Shown here one piece after another: positions 1-8,794 of a stretch of DNA of 64,000 nt. The position numbers and the translations under genes are program-made. Where the stretch lies: NCBI GenBank assembly GCA_902789665.1, contig CADAOY010000003.1:1-64000 (forward strand). Reading direction: 5' to 3'. This DNA comes from an uncultured Lachnospiraceae bacterium. GTDB lineage: Bacteria > Bacillota > Clostridia > Lachnospirales > Lachnospiraceae. Under the pieces are notes generated by a model. It was not told the DNA's origin. It was given only the letters and a program-made list of their open reading frames with translations, and searched no databases. Each line of letters starts with the position of its first letter. Position 1 is the stretch's first letter.

Positions 1-1589
1 GTCGGGAATAATAATACATCTCTTATAGCTGGTGAATCAGTTAAAAGCATTACCAGACGGTCGATACCGTATCCAATACCACCTGTAGGTGCCATACCGA
101 TTTCAAGCGCATTTAAGAAGTCCTCATCAGTATGCTCTGCTTCTTCATCACCTGCTGCCGCATTGGCATCCTGAAGTGCAAAACGCTCTCTCTGATCGAT
201 TGGGTCGTTAAGCTCTGAATATGCATTACACATCTCCCATCCATTGATGAAGAGTTCGAAACGCTCAACCTTGGTCGGGTCATCCGGTTTCTTCTTGGTA
301 AGTGGAGAAATCTCAATTGGATGGTCCATAATGAATGTTGGCTGAACCATGTGTTCCTCACAGAATTCCTCGAAGAAGAGATTTAAAATATGTCCCTTTG
401 TATGGAAATCCTCGTATTCAATGTGACGCTCTTTAGCTAACTTCTTAGCTTCCTCATCACTTGTAACCTGGTCAAAATCCACGCCCGCATACTGCTTAAC
501 AGCCTCTGTCATTGTAAGACGTGCGAATGGCTTACCGAAATCAAGTTCAATATCGCCATACTTGAATGTTGTTGTACCAAGTACTTCATTGGCAACATAT
601 CTGAACATGTTCTCAGTTAAATCCATCATGCCGTGATAATCTGTATATGCCTGATATAATTCCATAAGTGTAAACTCAGGATTATGTCTTGTATCAAGTC
701 CCTCGTTACGGAATACTCGGCCGATTTCATATACTCTCTCAAGACCACCAACGATAAGTCTCTTAAGATATAACTCAAGTGATATACGAAGTTTAAGATC
801 CTCATCAAGTGCATTAAAGTGTGTCTCAAAAGGTCTTGCTGCTGCACCACCAGGATTAGCTACAAGCATTGGAGTCTCGACTTCCATGAAGTCCTGCTCG
901 CCAAGATATCTTCTGATTGCACTGATAATCTTTGAACGCTTGATAAATGTCTCTTTAGCTTCGTTATTCATAATGAGATCCACGTATCTCTGACGGTATC
1001 TCATATCTGTATTTGTAAGTCCGTGGTACTTCTCCGGAAGAATCTGGAGAGACTTTGTAAGAAGTGTAATCTTCTCAACATGAACTGAAATCTCACCCAT
1101 CATTGTTCTGAATACATAACCTTCAATACCAACGATATCACCTACATCATATTTCTTAAAATCTGCATATGCTTCTTCACCGATACCATCCTTGGATACG
1201 TAAAGCTGGATATTACCATCTCTGTCCTGAACGTTACCAAATGAAGCCTTACCCATAACACGCTTACTCATAAGACGGCCTGCGATGGAAACATGAATTG
1301 CGTTGGCGTCCATGATGGCACGTCTTGCTTCATACTCTTCCTTCTTGGCAGCTCTTGCATCAGCCTCTTCCATTCCATCTGTATTAACCTCAGGACGGCC
1401 TGCAAGAAGTTTCTCTTCAAGAGCAATATATTCATTCTTTGCATCTTCTGAGTGATGTGTCTGATTATATTTGGTAATTACGAAAGGATCCTTACCCTCT
1501 GCCTGAAGATTGGCAAGTTTCTCTCTTCTTACCTTGAGAAGCTGATTAATATCAACTTCCTGATTGTTCTGATTATTCTGATTTCCCAT
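1..1589 (-). CDS. lysS: lysine--tRNA ligase, class II (3' end cut by window)
   Basis: Cytosolic class II aminoacyl-tRNA synthetase that charges tRNA-Lys with lysine. Reading the minus strand from the ATG at 1589 (MGNQNNQ...) gives an N-terminal OB-fold anticodon-binding region, then the catalytic core: motif 1 ends in FMEVETPML, motif 2 contains RNEGLDTRHNPEFT, and motif 3 is GGIGYGIDRL near the left edge. The frame runs open through base 1, so only the last few residues after RDVLLFP are missing. The gene lies 19 bp downstream of greA, and the pair shares the promoter upstream of greA. The SD is weak (AGAAAGAACAGAG region), which suggests coupling to greA translation. Identification is secure. 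Confidence 0.95.
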   Translation of the reverse strand, partial: MGNQNNQNNQEVDINQLLKVRREKLANLQAEGKDPFVITKYNQTHHSEDAKNEYIALEEKLLAGRPEVNTDGMEEADARAAKKEEYEARRAIMDANAIHVSIAGRLMSKRVMGKASFGNVQDRDGNIQLYVSKDGIGEEAYADFKKYDVGDIVGIEGYVFRTMMGEISVHVEKITLLTKSLQILPEKYHGLTNTDMRYRQRYVDLIMNNEAKETFIKRSKIISAIRRYLGEQDFMEVETPMLVANPGGAAARPFETHFNALDEDLKLRISLELYLKRLIVGGLERVYEIGRVFRNEGLDTRHNPEFTLMELYQAYTDYHGMMDLTENMFRYVANEVLGTTTFKYGDIELDFGKPFARLTMTEAVKQYAGVDFDQVTSDEEAKKLAKERHIEYEDFHTKGHILNLFFEEFCEEHMVQPTFIMDHPIEISPLTKKKPDDPTKVERFELFINGWEMCNAYSELNDPIDQRERFALQDANAAAGDEEAEHTDEDFLNALEIGMAPTGGIGYGIDRLVMLLTDSPAIRDVLLFP

Positions 1590-1608
1590 AAATCTCTGTT
1601 CTTTCTAT

Positions 1609-2091
1609 TTATTTATCTTTAACGATCTCTAATAATTTATACTTAACTGTTCCAACAGGAGCCTCAACTGTGATTGTATCACCCTTCTTTGCTCCGATAA
1701 GAGCGCTGCCAAGTGGTGATTCGTTAGAGATGATACCCTCTAATGTATTGGCAACAAGCGCACCCTTGATTGTATAAGTAAACTCTTCTTTAGTTTCTTT
1801 ATCCTGAACTCTTACTGTTGAACCGAAAGCAACTTTCTTACCATCACCTTCTTCATCAACGATCTCAACGTTCTTAAGAAGATTTTCAAGTTCAAAAATC
1901 CTCGCCTCCATATCACGCTGCTCATCTTTAGCTGCGTCGTATTCAGCGTTTTCTGATAAGTCACCCTGAGCTCTTGCTTCTTTAAGTTTCTCAGATACTT
2001 CCTTACGCTTGATATCTTTTAACTGATGGAGTTCTTTCTCATATCTCTCCACGTCTTCACGGGTAAGCAGATTCTTTTTTACTTCGTTCAT
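1609..2091 (-). CDS. greA: transcription elongation factor GreA
   Basis: Binds in the RNA polymerase secondary channel and stimulates cleavage of backtracked transcripts. The 160-residue product has the usual length. It has the N-terminal coiled-coil hairpin with the acidic tip GDLSENAEY (residues 43-51), followed by the globular FKBP-like C-terminal domain. An upstream in-frame start would add 11 residues, but the ATG at 2091 has a perfect AAGGAG seven to eight bases ahead, so it is chosen. It precedes lysS by 19 bp. The greA-lysS pairing is common in Firmicutes. Confidence 0.96.
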   Translation of the reverse strand: MNEVKKNLLTREDVERYEKELHQLKDIKRKEVSEKLKEARAQGDLSENAEYDAAKDEQRDMEARIFELENLLKNVEIVDEEGDGKKVAFGSTVRVQDKETKEEFTYTIKGALVANTLEGIISNESPLGSALIGAKKGDTITVEAPVGTVKYKLLEIVKDK

Positions 2092-2147
2092 ATTAATACT
2101 CCTTTTTAAATCAAATACGGGCAAAAGCCCTATTCCTACAAACTCCT

Positions 2148-2176
2148 ATTATACAAAAAATATGCGAAATATGCAA
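2148..2176 (-). promoter_or_regulatory. promoter for greA-lysS
   Basis: The minus strand reads TTGCAT, a 17-base spacer, then TATAAT. The -10 lies about 57 bases before the greA start. It sits in the 106-bp gap after dusB, so greA-lysS can be expressed separately from dusB. Confidence 0.7.
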
Positions 2177-2197
2177 CTAATTCCCATCAAGGCGATA

Positions 2198-3136
2198 TTA
2201 CATTTTTTCAATAAGTTCAATCAATTCCTCTTTGGTATTGCACATATTGATGTTTCTTCTAAACTCAGTACTTCCATACATGCCTGCCGTATACCATGAA
2301 GCATGGGCTCTCATTTCCCTTATTGCCGTATATTCACCTTTTATTTCAAGAAGTGAATTTAAGTGTTTTGTCATCATATTTATAACTTCTTCTTTGGAAG
2401 GTTTATAATCTTCTCCCATAATAAGGCTCTTAAAAATCCACGGATTTCCTCTTGCACCTCTTGCAACTGCAATACCTGCACATCCGGTCTCTTCATACAT
2501 TTTCGTTGCCGTAACCACATTTGTAATATCACCATTTCCAATTACCGGAATTGAAACGGCATCCACTACTTTTTTAATAATGTCATAATTTACATTACCT
2601 CTGTACATATCTTCTTTTGTTCTTCCATGTACACATATGGCACTCACTCCTGCATCTTCGAGTCTTTTTGCGAACTCAGGAGCGTTCATTTCTTCGTGAG
2701 TGTAACCGGCGCGTATTTTGCACGTGACAGGTTTGGATGATGTCTTAACCACAGCCTTTGCTATATCATAAGCAAGGTCAGGATTCCTCATAAGAGCGCT
2801 GCCTTCATTATTTGATACTACCTTTGTAACCGGGCAGCCCATATTGATATCGAGTATCTGATATGGAAGATTATCTATCATCTTAACTGCCTCAGCCATT
2901 ACATCAGGCTCTGAGCCAAAAAGCTGGAGACTTACCATTCCTTCTTTGGGACTTATCTCCATCATGGCATTTGTTGCTTTATTCTTATAGGTAATTGCCT
3001 TGGCGCTTATCATCTCAGTGCATACCAAACCCGCTCCCATTTCTGCGCAGATAACTCGAAAAGGCAGGTCTGTTACACCTGCCATTGGAGCCAGTATACT
3101 GGCATTATCAAGTTGTACATTACCGATTTTAAGCAA
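2198..3136 (-). CDS. dusB: tRNA-dihydrouridine synthase (DusB-like)
   Basis: FMN-dependent TIM-barrel enzyme that reduces uridines to dihydrouridine in the tRNA D-loop. Visible landmarks are the N-terminal LAPMAGVTDLPFR, the catalytic cysteine Cys101 in DINMGCP, Lys140 and His170 of the FMN site (CKIRAGY and CVHGRT), and the GNGDI and ARGARGNPW phosphate-binding segments. The 312-residue length fits the family. The start is a TTG at 3136 with AAGGAT eight bases upstream; there is no ATG before the essential PMAG motif. The gene lies 16 bp after the lipase gene, so the two may be cotranscribed. Which uridine is modified cannot be read from the sequence. Confidence 0.93.
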   Translation of the reverse strand: MLKIGNVQLDNASILAPMAGVTDLPFRVICAEMGAGLVCTEMISAKAITYKNKATNAMMEISPKEGMVSLQLFGSEPDVMAEAVKMIDNLPYQILDINMGCPVTKVVSNNEGSALMRNPDLAYDIAKAVVKTSSKPVTCKIRAGYTHEEMNAPEFAKRLEDAGVSAICVHGRTKEDMYRGNVNYDIIKKVVDAVSIPVIGNGDITNVVTATKMYEETGCAGIAVARGARGNPWIFKSLIMGEDYKPSKEEVINMMTKHLNSLLEIKGEYTAIREMRAHASWYTAGMYGSTEFRRNINMCNTKEELIELIEKM

Positions 3137-3152
3137 TGATTATTATCCTTTT

Positions 3153-4781
3153 CTATTTTAGTTTTGAAAGCATCTTCACAAGTTCAAGATACTTTGGTTT
3201 TACACTTACAAAGCGTGTCAGACCACCCTGAGCAGACATATGATCTGCATGAATTACAGGCATTACATACCATATGCCTTTTTCCAAAGATTCGCCATCC
3301 ACATATTCAGCCGATGGCGCACCAATCGGTGCTCCGGCAGATACGGTATTAACCAGTCCGTCATTGGCCTGCCAGGATTCATCTATTTCATATCCTCCCG
3401 CCGTGCTGCCCGTATATTCAGACATAAGTATCGCATTACGCATAAATATATTCTCAGTCATGTCAGGGTCCGGATGATGCCTGTTATCATCTCCCACATA
3501 GGTTGAGTCAAATGGTATTGCAAAATAATAAACATCATCAAATGTTGTTATTTTATCATTAAGCGCAAGAGCATTATCTATATGCATATCAAATGCTGCG
3601 TGGTCCTCGTCGATTCTGCCATCCTCTGGTGGCTTCGATGCATTGGATACAACGTCGCTGTGTTTTAAATATTCTTCATCTATATAGATGGAATCCACAT
3701 CAAAATCAGGATCTTCATAAAGGTCATAAGCCGTAGTTCCATTGGTAGGAGCAGCCAGTGTTACAATAGCCACAAGGCCGTCACCTTTTCCGCCCTTAAA
3801 GAAATCCGACAAACTTCCATCAGTGGTATATTCTATTTCTTCCGGGCATCCGTTTCTAAGGATTTCAGAAAACAGCCTTATTGTTGCGCCACCAAATGAA
3901 TGACCGATAAGAATATATGTGCATCCATCAAAATCCTTAATTAAGCCTATTCCCGTATAATCTTCGCCATATCTTTCATGATTACATCTCTCGCTGTGCT
4001 CCAGGCCGTAATCAACCCTTGTTCCATAGAGCTGCGCATAGAGTTCGCATGCTCTGTCCCAGGCACTTCCTGTAGGGTCTACAGAGGCTGCATAGGACTC
4101 GTATCCATGATTATTTAAATACATTATTGAGTCGCCGCCTGCCATGCCCCAGTATGAATAATATTCATATAAAGGATCATAACTTCCCCAGCCTGCAAGA
4201 CCATGAACAAAGATAAATTTAGTCTCGCATTTGTTTGCCGGCTTATAACCTACTATTCCTGAAAGAACTGCGGTAACGCTTAAGATTACCACAACCCAGA
4301 TGGCAGTCATTCGCTTGCCGATTTTGTTGATTTTGAAAAATGGATATGGACCATCTACCTTATCTTTATAATTTAGATAAATCATTGTAAAGCCATACAT
4401 AAGCGTTACACAAACCGGCAGTATCATCCATATCGTAGACACATGATACTCTAAAAATATATATGACAGAGTTGTCAAAATCGGGCAGATAAGATGATAA
4501 TATAGATTTCTTCCAAGAAACAGTTTAATTGTTTTGTACATTGGAAGCAGGACAACCACCGTTATAACCAGCGTTATCACCAGCATGCATACGCTTAGGT
4601 ATCTTATTGGCATAACCCATGATGCCTGTCCGAATATCGCTAAAAGAGCGGAAGACAAAAGGCAGAGCCAGTTTGATATATGCGTATAAAACTTAAAGCA
4701 CTCTTTATCTTTCTTCCTGATTGTAACCGAAAGAGGTATTATTTCAAATATTATTACAATTAAGGCTGCGATTCTTGCCAT
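3153..4781 (-). CDS. membrane-anchored lipase/esterase, family I.5-like alpha/beta hydrolase
   Basis: Predicted ester hydrolase tied to the membrane. The first ~180 residues hold about five hydrophobic helices. The rest resembles secreted Bacillus/Staphylococcus family I.5 lipases: an oxyanion-loop FVHGLAGWG, the nucleophile elbow GHSFGG (Ser295), Asp474 in ANDGLVNT and His514 in HADHMS. Counterparts of the structural zinc ligands of that family are also present (Asp242 in WDRACE, His262, His268). Numbering is from the ATG at 4781, which follows a GGGGAG. A TTG 17 codons upstream coincides with the likely transcription start and has no SD. Known I.5 lipases are normally secreted, so the membrane domain is unusual. 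The substrate (acylglycerol or other ester) is inferred from family. Confidence 0.8.
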   Translation of the reverse strand: MARIAALIVIIFEIIPLSVTIRKKDKECFKFYTHISNWLCLLSSALLAIFGQASWVMPIRYLSVCMLVITLVITVVVLLPMYKTIKLFLGRNLYYHLICPILTTLSYIFLEYHVSTIWMILPVCVTLMYGFTMIYLNYKDKVDGPYPFFKINKIGKRMTAIWVVVILSVTAVLSGIVGYKPANKCETKFIFVHGLAGWGSYDPLYEYYSYWGMAGGDSIMYLNNHGYESYAASVDPTGSAWDRACELYAQLYGTRVDYGLEHSERCNHERYGEDYTGIGLIKDFDGCTYILIGHSFGGATIRLFSEILRNGCPEEIEYTTDGSLSDFFKGGKGDGLVAIVTLAAPTNGTTAYDLYEDPDFDVDSIYIDEEYLKHSDVVSNASKPPEDGRIDEDHAAFDMHIDNALALNDKITTFDDVYYFAIPFDSTYVGDDNRHHPDPDMTENIFMRNAILMSEYTGSTAGGYEIDESWQANDGLVNTVSAGAPIGAPSAEYVDGESLEKGIWYVMPVIHADHMSAQGGLTRFVSVKPKYLELVKMLSKLK

Positions 4782-4837
4782 AGAACTCCCCACATAACAA
4801 ATAATTACGCCTAAACTTAAGGTTAAATACAACTAAT

Positions 4838-4866
4838 ATTATACTTCATTTTCATACCATATTGAA
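4838..4866 (-). promoter_or_regulatory. promoter for lipase gene
   Basis: The minus strand shows TTCAAT, 17 bases, TATAAT. Predicted transcription start is near 4831, about 50 bases before the chosen ATG. The -35 is imperfect. Confidence 0.5.
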
Positions 4867-4880
4867 TATTATTAAGCACA

Positions 4881-4910
4881 AAAAAAAGGCAGGTCAACCT
4901 ACCTTTTTTT
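4881..4910 (-). terminator. rho-independent terminator after the DUF1232 cluster
   Basis: A GGTAGG/CCTGCC stem with a TTGA loop is flanked by A7 and T7 runs, so it could act in both directions. Its 5' arm overlaps the stop codon of the 57-residue ORF. Confidence 0.75.
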
Positions 4911-5072
4911 GAATGTCACTCTATCAGGAACATATGCCCGCCTGTGTTTAATAACATAGGCCGGGCAATTGACTGCCTGCACCACGGAATTCTCATCTAC
5001 GTCATTAGTATGACTTTCTTCCCGCTCTGATTTTATCTTAAGCCCCTTTTTCAAAGTTTCAATAATACTCAT
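4899..5072 (-). CDS. small hypothetical protein (57 aa)
   Basis: Not recognised. The product starts MSIIETLKKGLK and is basic at both ends, with an acidic middle (TNDVDEN) and a single cysteine. The ATG at 5072 is preceded by AAGGGGA at good spacing; a start 10 codons upstream has no SD. It lies 29 bp after the DUF1232 gene and ends inside the terminator hairpin, so it is the last gene of that small operon. The N-terminal helix could be a short amphipathic membrane-associated segment; nothing more can be said. Confidence 0.55.
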   Translation of the reverse strand: MSIIETLKKGLKIKSEREESHTNDVDENSVVQAVNCPAYVIKHRRAYVPDRVTFKKR

Positions 5073-5101
5073 AATCTTCCCCTTATCTGGTATAACACAC
5101 A

Positions 5102-5377
5102 TTAAATCTCTTTATATGCACCGAAGCCGCTATTGGTAAACTCAGCTTCGCTTTGTGGCTCTGCTTCATCTGCAGTTGCTGTTGCTTTGTTTGAATCTGC
5201 CAGAAGTTTCATTTCTGCTATTGCTGAAAGAATTAAAACAATCACATCATCTATCTGTCCAACTCCTGCAAGGAAATCAGGAATGATATCGATTGGTCCT
5301 AATAAATAAACTGCTGCCAATGCTGCGATTGCGATTCCAACTGGTAAATAACTTTTCTTATTCATTGCTTTTGCCAT
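5102..5377 (-). CDS. DUF1232-type small membrane protein
   Basis: A 91-residue protein with one hydrophobic region running into the signature LLGPIDIIPDF...GQIDDVIVL, typical of the DUF1232 (YkvA-like) family. The family has no established biochemical role. The C-terminal 30 residues are polar, alanine/glutamate rich. The ATG at 5377 has GGAGG eight bases upstream; the ATG at 5383 would be too close to that SD. The start lies inside the end of the preceding 47-codon ORF, so the two are probably translationally coupled. The downstream neighbour is the 57-residue ORF. Confidence 0.75.
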   Translation of the reverse strand: MAKAMNKKSYLPVGIAIAALAAVYLLGPIDIIPDFLAGVGQIDDVIVLILSAIAEMKLLADSNKATATADEAEPQSEAEFTNSGFGAYKEI

Positions 5378-5501
5378 ATTCATTTCCTCCCGTTTTCTTC
5401 AAATTATTCTTAACTGTAATCCCTAATTTTTTTCTAAGCTCAGGAGCTCGTGATAGTCGCTCCGAAAGTCTTATTGTTAAAATCCTTGTTCGTGTATCCA
5501 T
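5358..5501 (-). CDS. small conserved-looking protein (47 aa), leads the DUF1232 operon
   Basis: Minus-strand ORF MDTRTRILTIRLSERLS... that is too short for ordinary ORF cut-offs. The ATG at 5501 has a near-perfect AAAGGAGGT upstream (an in-frame ATG at 5504 is too close to it). The product is basic, with a helical RILTIRL segment followed by PELRKKLGITVKNN. Its 3' end overlaps the DUF1232 gene by 20 bp and contains that gene's SD. I recall similar short proteins (ILTIRL...PE...LG) in related bacteria but cannot name the family. Function unknown. Confidence 0.6.
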   Translation of the reverse strand: MDTRTRILTIRLSERLSRAPELRKKLGITVKNNLKKTGGNEYGKSNE

Positions 5502-5610
5502 CATGACCTCCTTTCGTCTTCCTGTTTCTTATAATACTAATATACCTTCACCCACTTGCCTCCACCATAACAATATGTGCAGAAAAAAGAGGCTTATTTT
5601 TGCACAAAAT

Positions 5611-5645
5611 GAAAAATAGCACTGCAGTTTTGTAACTGCAGTGCC
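5611..5645 (-). terminator. rho-independent terminator after the HTH gene
   Basis: A perfect 11-bp stem, GCACTGCAGTT with its complement around a 4-base loop, is followed on the minus strand by ATTTTTC. It closes the operon that ends with the HTH gene. Confidence 0.8.
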
Positions 5646-5676
5646 ATTTGGTTCACTTATTATTTAATTAGGAAAC

Positions 5677-6198
5677 TTATGAATTGCTTTGTTTCTTCAT
5701 TGCTGCTTCATATTCATCTTTATCAATTAAGCCTGAGGCAAGCATTTTTTCAGACCATAACTGCATTGCTTCAACAGTAATTGAAATCTTCTCAAGCTGC
5801 TTTTGTATATCAACAAAATCTTCGATTTCACTCTTGCCAATCTGGCCGTCAGCAGTAATCTCAATCAGTCTTTCCTGCTTCTTCTGGATACTGTTAAGTG
5901 AGGATAACATCTCAAGAACTATCTGGGCAAGATCCTTAACTTCAACCTCAGGAACATACTGTCTTCCGATTGCACATTCGTTGGCACAGTAATAATTGCA
6001 AAGATGCGGAGCCTGATATTTCTCAGCCATTAATAAAACCTCATCCGGTCTTACATCATACTTGGCGTTCTCTATTCTCTCAAGTCTTTCCGGCTGAATG
6101 GTTTCAAGAAGTTCACTGGCCTTCTCACGGCTTAATCCAAGTTCCTCTCTTGTCACCTGATAAATGGACTTATCCTTCTTCGTTGATGTTCTTGGCAT
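5677..6198 (-). CDS. HTH (XRE-like) regulator with Cys motif
   Basis: A 173-residue protein. Residues ~10-60 look like a Cro/CI-type helix-turn-helix (LGLSREKASELLETIQPERLERIENAKY). Next comes a cysteine-rich turn, LCNYYCANECAIG (Cys67, Cys71, Cys75), and then a long coiled-coil C-terminus (KKQERLIEI..., QKQLEKISITVEAMQLWSEKML). The cysteine spacing could bind a metal or cluster, but a fourth ligand is not obvious. The ATG at 6198 follows GGAGAGG. It is the last gene of the NfeD-argF-DUF6145-coaX operon, 33 bp after coaX. Its target is unknown. DNA binding is inferred from the fold pattern only. Confidence 0.65.
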   Translation of the reverse strand: MPRTSTKKDKSIYQVTREELGLSREKASELLETIQPERLERIENAKYDVRPDEVLLMAEKYQAPHLCNYYCANECAIGRQYVPEVEVKDLAQIVLEMLSSLNSIQKKQERLIEITADGQIGKSEIEDFVDIQKQLEKISITVEAMQLWSEKMLASGLIDKDEYEAAMKKQSNS

Positions 6199-6231
6199 AT
6201 CCCCTCTCCTTACATATCCCCATAAATCATC

Positions 6232-7002
6232 TTATTTTTTATTCTTGTTATAAACCAGTCTTAAACCTTCAAGCGTAAGATTCTTATTATAGATGTCAAT
6301 TGATTTGGTCTCATCACTTACTATTGCTCCAAGACCACCGGTTGCTATAACCTTGATATTATCAAGTTTGGACTCTTCCTTAATCTTATTAATGATATAT
6401 TCTGTCTGTCCAATCTGTCCGAATACAAGGCCTGCCTGCATACTGGATATGGTTTCCTTGGCAAGAATTGACTTAGGTTTCATAATTTCAATTTCAGGAA
6501 GTTTAGCTGTATCTTCCCACAAAGCCTTGGCTGAAATCTTAATGCCCGGCGCAGTAACCGCTGCGACAAAACCACCGTCTCCGGTAATCAGATCATAAGT
6601 TGTTGCTGTTCCGAAATCCACAACAATAACAGGTCCGCCATATAATTCATATGCTGCTACGGCGTCAACGATTCTGTCTGCACCCATCTCTCTTGGATTA
6701 TCAGTAAGGATCTTGATTCCTGTCTTAATTCCAGGTCCTACTATAACAGGATCAACTTCAATATATCTCTTAATACCATTAATAAGCGCATGCATTATGT
6801 TAGGTACAACTGAAGATATAATGGCTCCGTCTACCTGATTTGGATAAACATCATTAACCTGAAGAAGTTCTCTGATGGACATACCAATTTCATCAGATGT
6901 TCTCTCCATCTTGGTCATAATCTTAAATTTAAATAATAATTTCTCCCCTTCAAAAACACCGAAATTAGTATTGGTATTACCAACGTCAACAACTAAGATC
7001 AT
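6232..7002 (-). CDS. coaX: type III pantothenate kinase
   Basis: Catalyses the first step of coenzyme A synthesis, ATP-dependent phosphorylation of pantothenate; the type III enzyme needs a monovalent cation. From the ATG at 7002 the 256-residue product begins [17 protein letters not shown], the phosphate-1 motif of the ASKHA fold. It also has [22 protein letters not shown] (phosphate-2) and ATGGLG (adenosine loop), the full CoaX set. AGAGGAT precedes this start; a start six codons upstream lacks an SD. It follows the DUF6145-like gene by 36 bp. Confidence 0.95.
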   Translation of the reverse strand: MILVVDVGNTNTNFGVFEGEKLLFKFKIMTKMERTSDEIGMSIRELLQVNDVYPNQVDGAIISSVVPNIMHALINGIKRYIEVDPVIVGPGIKTGIKILTDNPREMGADRIVDAVAAYELYGGPVIVVDFGTATTYDLITGDGGFVAAVTAPGIKISAKALWEDTAKLPEIEIMKPKSILAKETISSMQAGLVFGQIGQTEYIINKIKEESKLDNIKVIATGGLGAIVSDETKSIDIYNKNLTLEGLRLVYNKNKK

Positions 7003-7038
7003 TTTTATCCTCTTTTCCAAATGTGGTTATAACCACAT

Positions 7039-7383
7039 TTACTCTAATTTTTCACCCAAGATAAATGTTCTGTAAAACAGTTCAAGTTCAGCGAATAATT
7101 CTTTTCTTTTTCTTCTGATTTCCGCAACATAAATCCCTGCAGAAATATCATCATAATAGAAATCATATTCATCAGCCATGGTTCTTAAGAAGAGTTCTCC
7201 CTCTTCATCAAAACCTATGGTAAGAATACCGCCGACTTCTTCTGTAAATAACACACAGATTATATGTAATTCTTTTTGTACTTCATCAGGAAGCTTACCA
7301 AACTGTTCCTTATTAAAATAATATTTCTGTTCGTAAGCATTGGCACCGCAAAGTACAATTTCCTGCATTTTCTTATCACTCAT
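7039..7383 (-). CDS. DUF6145-like conserved hypothetical protein
   Basis: A 114-residue acidic soluble protein without membrane segments, recognisable as a Lachnospiraceae conserved family (probably DUF6145). It starts [23 protein letters not shown] and contains [15 protein letters not shown]. Function unknown. The ATG at 7383 overlaps the argF stop in ATGAGTGA (8 bp), so translation is coupled to argF. An upstream TTG is less likely. Its place between argF and coaX gives no firm clue to its role. Confidence 0.75.
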   Translation of the reverse strand: MSDKKMQEIVLCGANAYEQKYYFNKEQFGKLPDEVQKELHIICVLFTEEVGGILTIGFDEEGELFLRTMADEYDFYYDDISAGIYVAEIRRKRKELFAELELFYRTFILGEKLE

Positions 7384-8386
7384 TTTCAAAAGCTCCCATA
7401 GTAGCTGCCATCATGGCCTTGATGGTATGCATTCTGTTTTCTGCTTCATCAAATACTCTTGAGTAGTCTGATTCGAATACTTCATCAGTAACCTCTAATT
7501 CGCTCATACCAAACTTCTCACCAACCTGCTTACCGATAATAGTCTTGTGGTCATGATATGATGGAAGGCAGTGTAAGAAGATGGCGCTGTCCTTGGCATT
7601 CTTCATTACATCCATTGTAACTCTGTAAGGTGTTAAATCCTTGATTCTTTCAGCCCATACTGATTCAGGCTCGCCCATGGATACCCATACATCTGTATAA
7701 ATTACATCAGCATCTTTGCTGCCTTCATTAACATCTTCAGTAAATCTTAAGGTAGCTCCGCTTTCCTTTGCATACTCTTCACACTGCTTAATAAGTGCTT
7801 CATCAGGGAAATATCTCTTCGGTGCAAGCGCTGTGAAATTCATACCCATCTTTGCACATGCAATCATAAGTGAATTACCCATATTATATCTTGCATCACC
7901 CATATATGTAAGATTAATTCCTTCAAGATGACCTAACTGCTCTCTTATTGTAAGAAGGTCAGCCAGCATCTGTGTAGGATGATACTCATTGGTTAATCCG
8001 TTCCATACAGGTACGTCTGCATACTTGGCAAGATCCTCAACGATTGTCTGTTCAAAGCCTCTGTATTCGATACCATCATACATTCTTCCAAGAACCCTTG
8101 CTGTATCTGCAATGCTTTCCTTCTTGCCAATCTGGCTGCCTGCAGGATCAAGATATGTAACTTCCATACCAAGGTCATGAGCTGCAACTTCAAAAGAACA
8201 TCTGGTACGTGTAGAAGTCTTCTCAAATATAAGTACCACATTCTTGCCTGCAAGAGCATCCTTGGTAAGAATACCCTTCTTCTTCATATCCTTTAACTTA
8301 GCCGCAAGGTCAATCATATATACTATTTCTTCTTTAGTAAAATCCTTCAGAGTTAAAAAATCCCTGCCCTTTAAACTGATTCCCAT
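7376..8386 (-). CDS. argF: ornithine carbamoyltransferase
   Basis: Interconverts ornithine plus carbamoyl phosphate and citrulline plus phosphate. The 336-residue protein has the carbamoyl-phosphate site STRTR (58-62), HPTQ (136-139) and the ornithine-side HCLP (272-275, catalytic Cys273). The segment [28 protein letters not shown] is close to catabolic ArcB enzymes, but no arcA or arcC is nearby, so direction in vivo is uncertain. The ATG at 8386 has AAGGAGG at ideal spacing; an in-frame start 17 codons upstream lies in the preceding gene. The NfeD-like gene ends 13 bp upstream. Confidence 0.95.
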   Translation of the reverse strand: MGISLKGRDFLTLKDFTKEEIVYMIDLAAKLKDMKKKGILTKDALAGKNVVLIFEKTSTRTRCSFEVAAHDLGMEVTYLDPAGSQIGKKESIADTARVLGRMYDGIEYRGFEQTIVEDLAKYADVPVWNGLTNEYHPTQMLADLLTIREQLGHLEGINLTYMGDARYNMGNSLMIACAKMGMNFTALAPKRYFPDEALIKQCEEYAKESGATLRFTEDVNEGSKDADVIYTDVWVSMGEPESVWAERIKDLTPYRVTMDVMKNAKDSAIFLHCLPSYHDHKTIIGKQVGEKFGMSELEVTDEVFESDYSRVFDEAENRMHTIKAMMAATMGAFENE

Positions 8387-8399
8387 TTTATCCTCCTTA

Positions 8400-8693
8400 T
8401 CATTCCTTGGTCTCATCTTCAGGTCCCTTTGCTTCATTCATTTCCTGATATTTTTTATTCATTTCATTTATCTTATTACTCATATAATTTCTAATAAAAG
8501 GTCTTAGAAATACCAGAGTAAGAACAAGCTCGCAAACTGCCACTAAGGCAATAAATATATATGGCACTTTAAATACACTAAGAAGCGCCACCACCAGGGC
8601 TGTAACTGAAAAGCATATGAATATTCCATTCATAAATATTACTTCCATAACAGCCATTAAAACCATTATTCCTACGGCAATATATGTTACCAT
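8400..8693 (-). CDS. NfeD-like small membrane protein
   Basis: A 97-residue protein with three hydrophobic helices (about 4-26, 27-44, 47-68). The last ends in [10 protein letters not shown], the pattern of the NfeD/YbbK transmembrane region, followed by a charged 30-residue cytoplasmic tail. The OB-fold domain of full-length NfeD proteins is absent. The ATG at 8693 follows AAGGAT. It is the first gene of a five-gene run with argF, the DUF6145-like gene, coaX and the HTH gene. Only ~30 bp separate it from the upstream terminator, so its promoter must overlap that hairpin or expression comes by read-through. Function unknown. Confidence 0.65.
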   Translation of the reverse strand: MVTYIAVGIMVLMAVMEVIFMNGIFICFSVTALVVALLSVFKVPYIFIALVAVCELVLTLVFLRPFIRNYMSNKINEMNKKYQEMNEAKGPEDETKE

Positions 8694-8724
8694 TTTTTAT
8701 CCTTGTAATTACATTTTTGGTGTG

Positions 8725-8765
8725 AATAGAAAAGCATAGCACTTACTATGCTATGCTTTTCTATT
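8725..8765 (-). terminator. strong hairpin terminator after the SleB-type hydrolase
   Basis: A perfect 16-bp stem (AATAGAAAAGCATAGC and its complement) around a 9-base loop. A/T runs inside the stem make it possibly bidirectional. Confidence 0.7.
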
Positions 8766-8794
8766 TTATATGATATTTTAATTAAAATCAATGT

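Noticed and set aside
1..1600. T-box leader before lysS
   Set aside because: lysS lies 19 bp after greA; there is no room and no T-box sequence.
5293..5619. 108-codon plus-strand ORF
   Set aside because: Antisense to the 47-codon and DUF1232 genes, which have strong SDs; no SD of its own.
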